In this document: positions 11,216-22,512 of the stretch, piece by piece | Layout of the letters: every line of letters begins with the position of its first letter | Numbering within the stretch: the first letter of the stretch is position 1 | From: Oehlia diaphana | Taxonomy: Eukaryota > Glomeromycota > Glomeromycetes > Glomerales > Glomeraceae | Direction: 5' to 3' | DNA: 64,000 nucleotides | NCBI GenBank assembly: GCA_003833135.1 | Contig: QZLH01000371.1 | Coordinates: forward strand, 29,962-93,961 | The notes under the pieces: model-generated | Seen by the model: the letters and a program-made list of their open reading frames with translations, nothing else | Told to the model about the DNA's origin: nothing | Database searches by the model: none | Translations under genes and position numbers: made by a program

Positions 11216-12118
11216 TTGGCTTTAGCTTGTACACATATTATTGAATATACTGATTTCAAAGGAATGGTTTATTCTATGGAACCTATAGTTTTATTTGGGC
11301 GGTAAGGCAACTACTTTCAAATGATAGAGCATTTCAAAGTCGAACTCATTCACAACGTGAGTTTACGAATAATTTTGCCGGTATCACTGTAGATTGGAAT
11401 ATTGCGCGATCTTTATATTCAATAGCAGTCATTCGATCTTGTATTGATAAAGCGATTCGCTAATACATATATTTCCAGTAATTTTCCCGTATTAAGTAGA
11501 ATTTATATGAACTCGAAGTCACTGCATATAGTTCAGGTTATTTTCTTGGTAATGATAATTGGATGATTGATTGTGGAGATGAAAAGTCAAGTTACTATTT
11601 AAGCGTATTTTAATTATCAAAATTTTTTTCATGGATTACCGTAGTGTCATCATCTACGATATAAAGACAATTGAATTACGTGGTATTCTCTTCTATGCAG
11701 TATCTCCTATAGCTGAGGAATCTCTCAAATATTCTAATATATATGGGAAGTGGTATGTTAATTGTTTAATTTAAATATGATTTATAACAACAATACATTA
11801 TTGTAAAATTAAATTAATATTTATTATATTTTAAATTTATGAAAGTTGAAAAAGTATGTGATTTTAATCTTGCTGAAATGATAACAATAAAAATGAACCA
11901 ATTTTTGTTAAATACTATTTCGTGTCATTACCGATGCCTCATCAAGAGTAATCGTTATTATACTATGTATCCTAGGGTTGGTAGTTCATTACAGGAAAAA
12001 TATCAAGAATCATGCGTTGTCTTTGTCGGTCATCCATCTTTACGTAGTGGTGTAGCCATCAATTTTATTAGGGAATGGGGAAATAATTCAATTAATTCAA
12101 CGATATTTACAGGTCTGC
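11216..12118 (+). pseudogene. INTS9-like gene relic, copy B
   Basis: Five collinear blocks in changing frames resemble Integrator subunit 9: THIIEYTDFKGMVYSMEPIV near 11230; the region shared with copy A to about 11463; LEVTAYSSGYFLGNDNWMI, continuing DCGDEKSSY, at 11505-11610; GILFYAVSPIAEESLKYSNI at about 11676-11750; and, in an open frame starting at 11839, CVVFVGHPSLRSGVAINFI with WGNNSINSTIFTG. The family counterparts are SSGYALGS..W, PLYFISPVA and CVVFTGHPSLR..., part of the beta-CASP region. Sequence that should lie between the third and fourth blocks is missing, and stops interrupt the frame, so this is a pseudogene with an internal deletion. A functional gene should exist elsewhere in the genome. 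Confidence 0.7.
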
Positions 12119-13459
12119 ACGTTATAATAACTATTATTATATTAGCATTATAAACTTCTTCGCGTGACTAATTAATAAAATTGAAAAGAATTCTGAACGT
12201 TTGAAGGTTTACAAATATAACTTCCAATTAATATTTTTTGGTTTCTTCAAAAGAGATTCGAGTAATGTAAGGCCAAACTCATTAATTCGTCCAATACGAA
12301 CAATTTTCTTTGTTATTATTATTATGAATATATATTAGATGAATTTGAAGAAAATAAGGGGAATTCAAGTTATAAAATTAATTTAATATCACAATTTATT
12401 TAATAATGAAAATTTTAAAATTATTACAATTGATAATCGAACCAGAATTAAATTTAACAAGATCTTGATTGAACATTTAATCGTAATTCATTAAAATTGT
12501 ATTAATAAAGTAGTTAAGTTTAATACTGTTTACTTGTAATGAATTTTTACATGAAATAATTGTGGAAAAATTAAAAAGTTTATTATAACTTTATTAACTC
12601 GCGTTCAAATTAAAAAATTGAAATTTTACCGAATTATCTATAAAAAAATTAACTAAATTTTGGAAAATTCCACGAAAAAAATAAAAAAAAAAGAATTTCT
12701 CATAACGCAGCCTATTTTAAATGGTCAACCGAACGAGAGCGAGGCAAAAAAGCAAGAATTTGTTTTTTTCAGTCGAAGTCTTTTTCATCTAAAATTTGGA
12801 ACCTTAGATGCTTATATTTGACTTAATTGGTGAGTAAATAATCAATTTTTATTTATCATAAATAGATTTACGGTTATATCAGGTATTTACTATTTCGATG
12901 GTTATAAAATTACCAAAGTGACTCAAATATAAAGCCAGATTTACTTTGCAAAATAATATAATCTTTTAAAGCGTTCAAAATGTTCCATTGAAGAAATTAA
13001 CATTAAAATTTTAGTATTACAATTTATTTTTGCATTCATTAATTGTTTTTCATTTTCAATATATCTTCATAATACGTTATATAATCTATTGTATATACTG
13101 TATATAACTATTATTTATTATCATTATTACTATCTTTTTTTTTTTTATATATATTATCATTATAATAATACTTAGTACTACCTGTTAGATTACCATTTTC
13201 GTAAGAAACTGATTTCCGTAGTTTGGACCTGAGTCAGTGCTGAGTCCACAATTCTAAGTTTATGATCCTGCCTTATCTTGGTAATCTTTGCAGTAAACAA
13301 CAAGGCTTATTTGTTTTGTGTACACTAACTCCAAGCACTATTCCTTTTTCATCAATCACTGACTGAAGATGAGTTTCGTATAAAAACGGTCATTCTTTTT
13401 TCTTTTTTAAATTCTATTATTTAGAACATCTCAACGTCCTCAAGACGAATTTTTTTACT
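12119..13459. other. AT-rich DNA upstream of the 13460 gene
   Basis: No gene is seen. The last 300 bases contain a GC-richer section (about 13200-13330) and pyrimidine runs that may hold the promoter of the downstream gene. No clear TATA box at a typical distance stands out. Confidence 0.45.
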
Positions 13460-14335
13460 ATGCAAAATTTTGAAGATCCAATATTTAATTCAACTTCATT
13501 CATCAATACTTCATTTAGTCCTCAACTTGATACTACTCTCAACGTTTCAGATGCACGAGACATTCCAGTCGCTTTTGACAATATGTCTCAAGTTTCGTCA
13601 ATGATCCCTATTATCACGCCACTAACTACGCCACCGAATGAGAATCAAGCTCATAATCTTCAAGCAGGGGCTCTAAATAATGCTTTACTACCTATGCAAT
13701 ATTATCAGCAAGTGCCTCAACCATCTTCATTAGCTCAATCTCAAGAAATTGTGAACGAACATTCGTTCTTTTATACACCACCCAATAATTATCAATTATA
13801 TCATATCATTTGTAAAGAAATAAGCGCATCTCAGTTAATAAGCAATACTGAGAATAACTTGATGAATGATTACAATCAACCCAACAACATTTTTGTGTTT
13901 CACCATGAACCACCTGAAATTAAGAAAATTTATCAAATTACATGTGAAATGATATCACATACATTTTTATTTCAATTTTTGAATAGAACTAATTATAATA
14001 TTCAATTCTTTAAGTATGAACATCAACAAGAATTTTCTAAGAGACATCGGGAATATCTTAAAGTTCATTTGAAAAATGACTTAATTCATTTCTTGAAACC
14101 AAAAATTATTTGTGAGCATAATTATAATGAACAAAAAAGATTTTTTCAAGATTATCGTACTTATGAAAGTATGATAAATTCTAATACATATGTACCTAAT
14201 AATCATTATCATCAACAATATTATACAAATATTCCTCATCCTTTTTCTCAACAGAATGATAATAATTTTCAAATAGTTAACAACTCTCAAAATAATGGTA
14301 ATCAAGATAATTTTAATTTAAGATCTTATTATTAG
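13460..14335 (+). CDS. orphan protein, 291 residues, Asn/Gln-rich
   Basis: A single uninterrupted exon from ATG to TAG; I do not recognise the family function. Residues 1-100 are low-complexity (Ser, Thr, Pro, Asn, Gln) and probably disordered. A related motif appears twice: YQLYHIICKEIS near residues 111-122 and KIYQITCEMIS near 156-166. The second heads a predicted alpha-helical block to about residue 217 ending in LKNDLIHFLKPKI. The tail (about 218-291) is again rich in Asn, Gln, Tyr and His. No signal peptide or membrane helix is evident. The residue 153-217 block has a clear homologue in the fragment at 26473-26724, so the gene belongs to a local or lineage-specific family. A regulatory or prion-like role would be speculation. 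The ATG is the first in frame; the gene stands alone. Confidence 0.75.
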   Translation: MQNFEDPIFNSTSFINTSFSPQLDTTLNVSDARDIPVAFDNMSQVSSMIPIITPLTTPPNENQAHNLQAGALNNALLPMQYYQQVPQPSSLAQSQEIVNEHSFFYTPPNNYQLYHIICKEISASQLISNTENNLMNDYNQPNNIFVFHHEPPEIKKIYQITCEMISHTFLFQFLNRTNYNIQFFKYEHQQEFSKRHREYLKVHLKNDLIHFLKPKIICEHNYNEQKRFFQDYRTYESMINSNTYVPNNHYHQQYYTNIPHPFSQQNDNNFQIVNNSQNNGNQDNFNLRSYY

Positions 14336-14710
14336 TTAGATATTATTTTATTATAAATTTTTTTTATTTTACAATTATATTCATTATAACAAAAATATTT
14401 GATTATATTTTAATAACGTATAAAAGTCGCATAAATTACTTTGATTGGAAGTAAGTACCACAAAAAATTATAAAGCGTCAAAAAAATAAAAAATTTTCGA
14501 CTTTTTACAAGATATATTTGTACAAGTAATGTTCAATAACCTTGAAAAAATGTGTGATTTTCAAGGAAAAACTTGAATAATTTTGCATTTTCGATTTAAA
14601 AAAAAAAAAATATGTGGCGCTTAATGATATAATTTCTAGTGTCGCCGTATTAATCCCTGATAAATATACTTCTTTACATCATATAATTTTTTTTTTTTTT
14701 TTTTTTTTTT
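14336..14710. other. 3' flank of the orphan gene, poly-T into the gap
   Basis: AT-rich DNA with no gene, ending in an uninterrupted T run of about 20 bases that leads directly into the N run. Confidence 0.6.
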
Positions 14711-15362
14711 NNNNNNNNNNNNNNNNNNNNNNNNNNNNNNNNNNNNNNNNNNNNNNNNNNNNNNNNNNNNNNNNNNNNNNNNNNNNNNNNNNNNNNNNNN
14801 NNNNNNNNNNNNNNNNNNNNNNNNNNNNNNNNNNNNNNNNNNNNNNNNNNNNNNNNNNNNNNNNNNNNNNNNNNNNNNNNNNNNNNNNNNNNNNNNNNNN
14901 NNNNNNNNNNNNNNNNNNNNNNNNNNNNNNNNNNNNNNNNNNNNNNNNNNNNNNNNNNNNNNNNNNNNNNNNNNNNNNNNNNNNNNNNNNNNNNNNNNNN
15001 NNNNNNNNNNNNNNNNNNNNNNNNNNNNNNNNNNNNNNNNNNNNNNNNNNNNNNNNNNNNNNNNNNNNNNNNNNNNNNNNNNNNNNNNNNNNNNNNNNNN
15101 NNNNNNNNNNNNNNNNNNNNNNNNNNNNNNNNNNNNNNNNNNNNNNNNNNNNNNNNNNNNNNNNNNNNNNNNNNNNNNNNNNNNNNNNNNNNNNNNNNNN
15201 NNNNNNNNNNNNNNNNNNNNNNNNNNNNNNNNNNNNNNNNNNNNNNNNNNNNNNNNNNNNNNNNNNNNNNNNNNNNNNNNNNNNNNNNNNNNNNNNNNNN
15301 NNNNNNNNNNNNNNNNNNNNNNNNNNNNNNNNNNNNNNNNNNNNNNNNNNNNNNNNNNNNNN
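14711..15362. other. assembly gap (N run)
   Basis: 652 undetermined bases, flanked by poly-T on both sides, so the join was probably broken at a homopolymer or repeat. Open frames drawn across it are meaningless. Confidence 0.99.
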
Positions 15363-15412
15363 ATTTTTTTTTTTTTTTTTTTTTTGAAAAGAACTCGCCA
15401 CTATATGACTTC

Positions 15413-15587
15413 TCGCCGTTTTCAAAATGATGTACGCAGTTAAATTTGAAAAAAAAAAAAAAAGAAAACCGAAAACCGGACGAAAACCGGACGAAATATG
15501 GACAAAAAACGGATGAAAATCGGGCGAATATTGGTATTCGAATATACAATCACGAATAAACTGCGTACACCATTTTGAAAACGGCGA
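15413..15587. mobile_element. MITE, family with TCGCCGTTTTCAAAATG ends, copy 1
   Basis: TCGCCGTTTTCAAAATGATG at 15413 is mirrored by CATTTTGAAAACGGCGA ending at 15587, and the arms extend over about 29 bp (GTACGCAGTT / AACTGCGTAC). The interior contains repeated ACCGGACGAAA-type units and ATTGGTATTCGAATAT. It is 175 bp with no coding capacity. A second copy in the opposite internal orientation lies at 25366-25523. Confidence 0.85.
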
Positions 15588-17100
15588 TAATACAAAATCG
15601 GATTTTAAAAAAAAAGACAGAAAAAAAAATTCTTTAAAATATTAACAAGACTTTAATATCATGTACGTTCATTATCTTTTCTAAGAAATATGAAACTTTC
15701 GACCTCTCTTATTGTCGATAAAAGGTCTGACTTTCGTAGAACTCATTCAACGCTTTGTTTCTTTCTTTTTTTTTTTTTATTAAAAAAGAGCGCAGTAAAT
15801 ATAAGCCAATTGTTTTATATAATGCCTTAACAAAATTTGCAGATCCTTGGCCAAACCAACATAATCTTGGCCAGATCACGTGAATAACACAATTTTTCCT
15901 TTTTCGCGTTTGAATAAAAGGTATGTTTGATCTAGGCGTCTAAATGACGTAAAAAAAATGCAAAAAAAATGCTGTAGAACAATGTGATCATCGAGGGCGT
16001 ATTTCGCCGAGACTTGTTTTTAGATATGAATTTCTGTAAAAGGATGTAAAAGGAGCGATTTAAAAGTGATTGAAAAAAAAAATTATTCATTATAAAATAT
16101 GTTATTATTTGAATCTAATCATAGAATAATTAAACATATATGAAACATAAAATAAATAAATAAATAAATAAATATGTAGCAAAAAAATTTTTCACTTTCT
16201 TCAATGAATTTTATATAAAAAAAAAAAGAAAAAAAGATACTTTCAAAATCTTTAGTAGGTTAATCAAGTTTTGCTTGTTTCTAACAAGTTTTAAATGATA
16301 AATCTAACTTTTAAGAACTCCGATGTATGTTGGCGTTTGGCGTTTCAGAATGATCATATGTCATCTTTTATTTATGATAAAATTTTTTTTTAATAAAAAA
16401 TAAAGAACCTAAATGAGGCATTTTATCAAGGGAAGTAGTCAATAAATGAAGAGTATAGTATATTATGACTTTGTAAGTTGGTATATTTATGGAATTTTAC
16501 TTTGTATGTATGATTTTTTATGGTACATAAATACTTATCATACTACAATATGTAATAATATGTATCTGATTTAAATATTTTTATTACGTACAAAATAAGT
16601 TTGATCAACAGTTACACAATATATTAAATACGAAAAATATAATTATGTAATTATTCAATTCGAGATTTATTTTATTTTATATTTTTTTAAAAAAAAATTC
16701 ATTTATTAATAAATATTTTTTTTAAATAATATAAATAAATTTCACGTTAATTAAAATAATTACATCAATTAAAATATTAAATAATTAATAAAATGGAAAT
16801 AGTTCTCTCAGATGTAAAGAAATTATCAAATCTTTAGAAATGGCTAATTTAGTAAAGAAAAAGGAATTAGGATTATAATGTAGGCAAGAAATTTTATATA
16901 ATTTTTTATAGGTAATTTAGTATTTTGCAGCTTCAATTTTTCGTAAGTTCTGTAAGAAAATTAAAAAAATTAAAATTATGAATACATTTTTAAATATGAT
17001 TATGTTTATAATTTATTTATTTAAATATAATTGCACATAAATAATGACATGCTAGTATATCAAATAAAAATATTTATTTAAAATATTTTAAAGAAGGAGC
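15588..17100. other. AT-rich intergenic DNA
   Basis: No gene is seen. An (AAAT)n microsatellite lies at about 16150-16172, and CTTGGCCA motifs occur twice near 15845-15875, as in several of the small elements. Confidence 0.5.
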
Positions 17101-17275
17101 GAGCGCGACTTCAAGGGATTGAAAAAGTGTATGGCGAGGCTGGTGAAAAGTATGATTTATATGCGTATGTATGATTTTTTTTTTCACACATACGTACAAT
17201 TTTTCTATATTTAGCAATCAAAGTTGTACGTACGATTTAAAATCATACATACTAACAAAAAACGCAAACTACATA
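17101..17275. repeat. inverted repeat with GTACGTAC motifs
   Basis: GTATGATTTATATGCGTATGTATGA on the left and GTACGATTTAAAATCATACATAC on the right are partly complementary, with CATACGTACAA / TTGTACGTACG between. The motif recalls the GTAC cluster at 1-300. Confidence 0.4.
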
Positions 17276-17518
17276 TTTATTTTACAAAATCATACTATAT
17301 TAAGATCAGATACACCGGTAAAATGAACATATTTTGGATAATTTATTTTATTTATTTATTTTTTCTTAAAAAGAAAAAGGAATTTTATCCCGCAATTTTG
17401 AACTTTTCTTCTTTTATTTTTATCATATCAGTACTATAATTTTAATAGATCGATAATTGAGATCCCGAAGCTATAGGTATTATAAAATTAAAATTAATGA
17501 TATACATGATGAACTTTT
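17276..17518. other. AT-rich stretch, no gene seen
   Basis: Only a short accidental open frame on the plus strand. Nothing is supported. Confidence 0.5.
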
Positions 17519-17586
17519 CTGTATAATCACGATTATTCTTTCTATATAATCACGATTATTTTCTCTGTATAATCACGATTATTTAT
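17519..17586 (+). repeat. tandem minisatellite, three units
   Basis: TATAATCACGATTATT occurs three times with C/T-rich spacers (TCTTTC, TTCTC), a period of about 22-24 bp. The core itself contains ATAATC/GATTAT palindromes. Confidence 0.8.
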
Positions 17587-18971
17587 GATATTTCACGCAT
17601 TACCTTCGTTCAAAGTGATAAATTAGTGGTAAATAACGATAATCGAGGCTATATTTGCACATTTTTATAAGTTCAAACCTAAGGAAAATTAATCGAATTA
17701 TTACAAATATTGAACTGATGAAAATATAACGATGATACTTGTAAATAATTTATTTCTAAAATTTTTTTTTTACAAGCACAAAATTCTCTTTGAAATGTAG
17801 TAGGGAAATTGCGATGTAATTTAATACATCCATACATAACGGATAAGCTGATAACTTGTTATCACAACAAATATATATCACGAAAAAAATGTATCAGCCC
17901 CCTTTTTTTTGTTGGATCACAAAAGGTTTGTACCAAGTAACTTTAATGATGCATTCAAAAAGGTTAAAAAAAAAATATTTATTTAATGGCGAAGTAAACT
18001 ATTTGATATTTATTGATGAGTAATGCATACATTCTTCAAATCCCTTATCCGATAAGTAGATAACTGCGTGGTTATACATACTTTTTACGTAAATGCGTTC
18101 AAGTTAAATGTAATTGTATTATGTAGATGAGTAGATCTGTGAGACAAAACATTATGAAAACAATGTAGATTAATAAAAATTTATATTTGATTTGTAAAGA
18201 AATTCGCGATACGACTTCTAAAATTCTTTTTTTTTTTTTTAAAAAAAAAAAAGAGAAATAATAAAAAAAAAAGTAGTAATATCCCTAAATTAGATGATAT
18301 ATTGCTATGCTTGATGGCCTGCATTAGGATTTTTTTTTTGGCCTGCATAAATTATTTTTATTGATAGCTGCAAAATGATTGTTAGTACATATTATTATAT
18401 ATAGACCTTTTTTTTTTGATCGAATATGATTAATTATTTTTTTATAATACAAAAATTTTTATTTAAAATTTGAAAAATCTTGGAACATTTTTTTTTTTTT
18501 TTTAAGTCATGAATGAATGAATACACAAAAATTAAAATAAAAAGAGATATCTATAAACTTTGCATTTCTATTAAGAAACTAATAAGTTCGTCTAGAAATT
18601 TTCCCTTTGACTGTAATTGAACTAAATGATAATGATTGAACTAAATTTAAAATATTGAGAATAAACTAATAAAAGATTTGAATTATCGTTTTGCGTTTCG
18701 GTCTATATCTTAGATTTAGTCATCTTTTTAGTCATCTTTTTAGTTCGTTTATATAATTTAATATATCTTTATTTTTAATTCAGTAATTTGCTTCTTTACT
18801 TTAATAAGTATTTACTAAAGTAAAGTCATGAATTTTCATGTTCATTAAAATTATTTGATGGTTATTTGTTTTATTAGTTTCTCTATTCAGTTTTCTGCTG
18901 ATTTAGTTAGCCATTCCAAAGCTTCATTAATATTTCATTCTATTTATTTTATTTTATTTTAAAAATTGACA
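17587..18971. other. AT-rich intergenic DNA
   Basis: No gene is recognised. A direct repeat of AGTCATCTTTTT occurs near 18717-18742, and homopolymer runs are common. Confidence 0.5.
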
Positions 18972-19287
18972 ATGACGGGAGCCCTTGCAAAAGGAAAACT
19001 ACTGTACCTACTATACGCGTATAAACCCAACCTCCTCAAAGAAGAAATTGTATTTCCTGTCATTTATAAAACAACACTAGGCATTACCAGCATTGTACGG
19101 AAAAGGTAAAAAAAAAATGGGTGCGAACGCACGGGTGCAAGAGGCGGAGTTAATATTATATCATCCGAGGATAGGTTCGGTGAGTCTTGGGTGGTATGTG
19201 ATGTCAGATTTGTAGTTGTGTTTGTAGGACGTCTATACCGTCGTTTGTTTTTCTTGGAAATGTTTCCCGAAGGTTATTATTATGTTT
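18972..19287 (+). pseudogene. coding-like island of unknown product
   Basis: Composition rises to near-balanced GC. An open frame of 45 codons starts at ATG 18972 (MTGALAKGKLLYLLYAYKPN) and runs to TAA 19107-19109. That stop sits inside a GGTAAA donor-like site, so it may be a first exon. Downstream, a second open frame reads GVNIISSEDRFGESWVVCDV and then RFVVVFVGRLYRRLFFLEMF, ending at a stop near 19284; another frame over the same bases is also partly open. I do not recognise either piece. It could be two exons of a small gene or a relic of a repeat-encoded protein. Confidence 0.35.
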
Positions 19288-19567
19288 AGTCCAAATCGCT
19301 TGGTATAGTAATTGTTGAACAGATATAAAAAATTCAAATATGATTTGGTGCGTAAGCGCGGCTTTGTTTGTATAAGAATGAATAAGGTCTACCAGGCTCT
19401 GCGGGACCAGTTGATGTAGAATGAGATAAATTTCGTGTTTGGGAAACTGCGTTGAAGAGTGACAGTATATTTCATTCTAACTTTTCTACATCATCATCTA
19501 AATCATGTGATGTTCACTCACGTAATCAATCACGGAGAAACTAATTGTCTTGTTAATGTTCTTGTCC
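19288..19567. other. GC-richer flank without a clear gene
   Basis: Continues the less AT-biased composition of the preceding island, but every frame is closed within 30-40 codons. Probably part of the same decayed repeat or gene. Confidence 0.35.
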
Positions 19568-19918
19568 TCATTCCCCTCTATATTCATTATCAGAATCAAG
19601 ATTTAAATTTAAGAGAAAAAATTCAAGAACAGAACTAATGTCTTTTGTTACGTTCTGAACAATATTCTTGCAAAGAGAAAGTGGGAAATGGGAAAATGAA
19701 AGGGAATGAGAGAGAAGAAAGGAAAGCGAAAGGAAAAGAAAGGGAACGATAGTCGACATGAAGTTCTTGTACTGTGTTGGCGTCCTGTATTTCTCATGGA
19801 TTTCCATTGTGTCACTCGTTAACTTATCTTTGAGGGAGCGATACAACGAATTCCACTGGCTTTTTTCCGTGGGCATTTCCTCAAGCAAGAGGAGGAGGCT
19901 TGTCCTGTAACTGCGCAT
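19568..19918 (-). CDS. hypothetical protein, 116 codons, doubtful
   Basis: A minus-strand open frame. Its first 55 residues have normal amino-acid diversity (LLEEMPTEKSQWNSLYRSLK, then DKLTSDTMEIHEKYRT), while the middle is Ser/Leu/Phe low complexity arising from a GA-rich tract on the plus strand (19670-19755). The frame ends in EFFLLNLNLDSDNEYRGE. I do not recognise it. The diverse N-terminal half in a region of raised GC suggests real coding ancestry. It may belong with the island at 18972 as part of a decayed repeat-borne gene. Confidence 0.3.
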   Translation of the reverse strand: MRSYRTSLLLLLEEMPTEKSQWNSLYRSLKDKLTSDTMEIHEKYRTPTQYKNFMSTIVPFLFLSLSFLLSHSLSFSHFPLSLCKNIVQNVTKDISSVLEFFLLNLNLDSDNEYRGE

Positions 19919-20100
19919 TAAAACTACCTAGAATTGTCCGTAGATCGCTAGCCTTATAAACGAGCTGGGTTCCTAGGAAGGAAAGAGGGAAAGCGAGAGA
20001 AAAGTGATGGGATAAAATTTAAAATTTAAATTTAAGAATAAAGAATACAAGAATTTTCGTTCGTAACAAAATTTTAAATTTTTAAGGTTTTTACTTCAAA

Positions 20101-20215
20101 TCACCGGGGATCTGATCATCACCGTTGGCCAGAATTATCAATTTTTACCGGCACTATATTTTTAATGCTGGTCGATTGTCATAATTTCAGTCACCGGTGA
20201 TCATCACCCCGGTGA
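20101..20215. mobile_element. 115 bp inverted-repeat element
   Basis: TCACCGGGGATCTGATCATC at the left faces the complement of GATCATCACCCCGGTGA at the right, giving about 20 bp terminal inverted repeats. The interior holds GTTGGCCAGAATTAT and AATGCTGGTCGATTGTCATAA. This is MITE-like; no target duplication is obvious. Confidence 0.65.
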
Positions 20216-20261
20216 TAGTTAGAAAAATTCATAAAGAAAATAATATAAAATGTAAGAATCA

Positions 20262-20445
20262 TTGTCCTTTGCATAGCTCTGGACAATGATTTTGTATAAT
20301 AATTGGTAATAAATAAATTTTAATTTAAGGAAAAACGAAAAATAAAATGAAATAATTATATTGCTCTGGACCATTTGATTCTTGCATAATAATTGGTAAA
20401 TAAATAAATTTTAAATTTAAGAAAAAAGAAAAATAATAAAAAAGT
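20262..20445 (+). repeat. direct tandem duplication, about 95 bp unit
   Basis: GCTCTGGACAATGATTTTGT and GCTCTGGACCATTTGATTCT each lead into ATAATAATTGGTAA, ATAAATAAATTTTAA and an AAGGAAAAACGAAAAATAA-like end. Two diverged copies, no coding potential. Confidence 0.65.
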
Positions 20446-21760
20446 TTTGGGTAAATAAAGAATAAATTATAATGAATAAGGATGTAATGAGGATGAAATG
20501 CTAATGTGATACTTTATTTTTCGTGTAAATGCATTTCAGAATTTTTATTTTTATTTTTATTTTGTTTATATGTTTCTTTGAAATAAAATTTTGAATAGCA
20601 ATGCCGTGCGAAAAAAGCTGCCGCCTTTTCCACGACAAGTGACGTTAGGTTAATTTAAATAAAATTAAGAACTTTATTAAATAAAATTCATTTCTTGGTT
20701 TATTATTACATCAAATATTAGATACGAATTTTGGGTTAATAAAAGATAAATTTTATTGAGTTAAAATTACATTGTGAAAATAATTCTAATGTAAAGATTA
20801 AACATTAGAACGTGAGAACTCTTCCAAAAGTTACTCCTTATATAACTAATTTAGGGTACTTATTTTAGGGTTATTAACTTACAATGTTTCACTATCCTTT
20901 AATATTGCATCATAATTGCTATTATTATTAATGTTTATCCCCGTGCGGGTCTAGATTCGTTTCGTAATAAAATGATCTACATCATGTGATCGATCATTAA
21001 TTTATGGTAAAATTATGGCACTACAGCAGAAAAAAATGATTTAAATAAATAAAATATATAGATAAAGAAAATGTGTAAGAATTATGCGAGTATTTTGATG
21101 TTTGTATTTTTGTTTTTTTTTTTAATAAAAAAATGAAATCCCTTTTAAATTTCGTTGAGAAAATTTAAACCCTTTTTATAAGAAAATATTTTATAATTAC
21201 GTGGCTCGTTCGAGCGCTAAATAAATGGTGTTGTTTCATTAACAGCTAATTACTAAATATAGCATATAATAATTAAAAGCATAATAGTGAGGATCGCTGT
21301 TTGACTATTAAAAAAAAATGCATAATAACACATTATTACATTAAACTTTGTTATTGTTTTGAATTACATAAAATTTATTTATTGTTTTGAATGAAAGGAA
21401 ATTCTTTTACGTAATGTTAAATAAATAAATGCTATGAATGGTTATTATTGTACTGTAATTAATCATCAGATCAATTTTATTTATGTAACGTTAGGATTTA
21501 TTTTTAACACGAAACATTACATTTGTTGTTAAAAATTAAGGAACAAAAACTTGTAGCCATATGTAATTGGTTTATTTATTTTCCAAAATAAAATCGGATC
21601 AAAGTACGAAACTTTTTCTTTCATGTTTCATCGACCAGTGAACGGAAACCGACTTAAAAATTTTAGTAAATTTTGTAAATTGCGTATTCAATCAAAAAAT
21701 AGTAGAATTATGTTATAAATTATTGTATTAATAAAATTTATTTTTATTACTAATGAACTA
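20446..21760. other. AT-rich intergenic DNA
   Basis: No gene is recognised. GC-richer flecks (GCCGTGCGAAAAAAGCTGCC near 20603, CCCCGTGCGGGTCTAG near 20940) could be ends of small elements, but no partner was found. Confidence 0.5.
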
Positions 21761-21789
21761 TCATTTTGTTTTTTTAAAAAAATGGTTAA

Positions 21790-22272
21790 TTTCATCACGG
21801 TTTATTTTACATGTCACAATTGTTACAACTATTATATTAGTAGCGCAGATTTAAGATTTTTTTTTTTCTAATAATGGTAAACGACTAATAATAATTTAGA
21901 TTCATGATTATTGTCTCTTGAAATAATATTTTACTTTGTCTATTATGCAATAAATATAAATTAAGATAGCGTGATTGGAGAGATGAAGCATGCAAGTAAA
22001 CTGAAGAGATCTAAATCGGAAAAAAAGAATGTCTTTTATGTAATTGTTATACTATTTAATATGTTTGTCACGTTTCGCAATTGTCACATCTATGGTACGT
22101 ATATTACAAATATTAAATGACTAATAATGAAAAAAAATTTGGTTTAGATTAAGATTCCCTGATTGTCGCTCCTTAAAATAAATATTTTTCTTTAATAAAT
22201 ATAAATTAAAGATAGCGTGATTGGAGATGAAGCATGCAAGTAAACTTGAAGAAGATCTAAATCGGGAAATAA
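21790..22272 (+). repeat. direct tandem duplication, about 240 bp unit
   Basis: Two collinear copies end in GATAGCGTGATTGGAGA(GA)TGAAGCATGCAAGTAAAC, at about 21967 and 22212. They are preceded in both by AATAAATATAAATTAA, TGATTATTGTC or TGATTGTCGC, AATG(A/G).. and a CACAATTGTTAC- or GCAATTGTCAC-type start. The last 60 bases are nearly identical, so duplication is fairly recent or that part is constrained. It is not coding. Confidence 0.75.
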
Positions 22273-22512
22273 GCAAAATAAATTTTCCACGTATTTTCAA
22301 TTATTATATATTCTACCATTTAATTAAAAATTGGGTGAATTTATTCCTCATCCCGGAGGACTCACCCTATCACGTGATAAATATATTTTTGGTTGGCTAA
22401 TTTTTTAACTTTAACGGTTAAAAAAATATTCCATTTTTTTACTAAAACATTTGGTGATTTATTCCTTTGAAAAATTTATTGAATAGAATTAAAACTTTAT
22501 AAACCTTTACTA

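Noticed and set aside
14081..14305. Ile-rich minus-strand frame of 74 codons
   Set aside because: Antisense shadow of the intact gene at 13460-14335.
14614..15549. Long open frames of 248-291 codons on both strands
   Set aside because: They consist of undetermined bases plus flanking poly-T/poly-A; there is no real coding sequence.
17519..17586. CRISPR-like regular repeats
   Set aside because: Only three short AT-rich units with tiny non-unique spacers, no cas genes, and the genome is fungal; it is a minisatellite.
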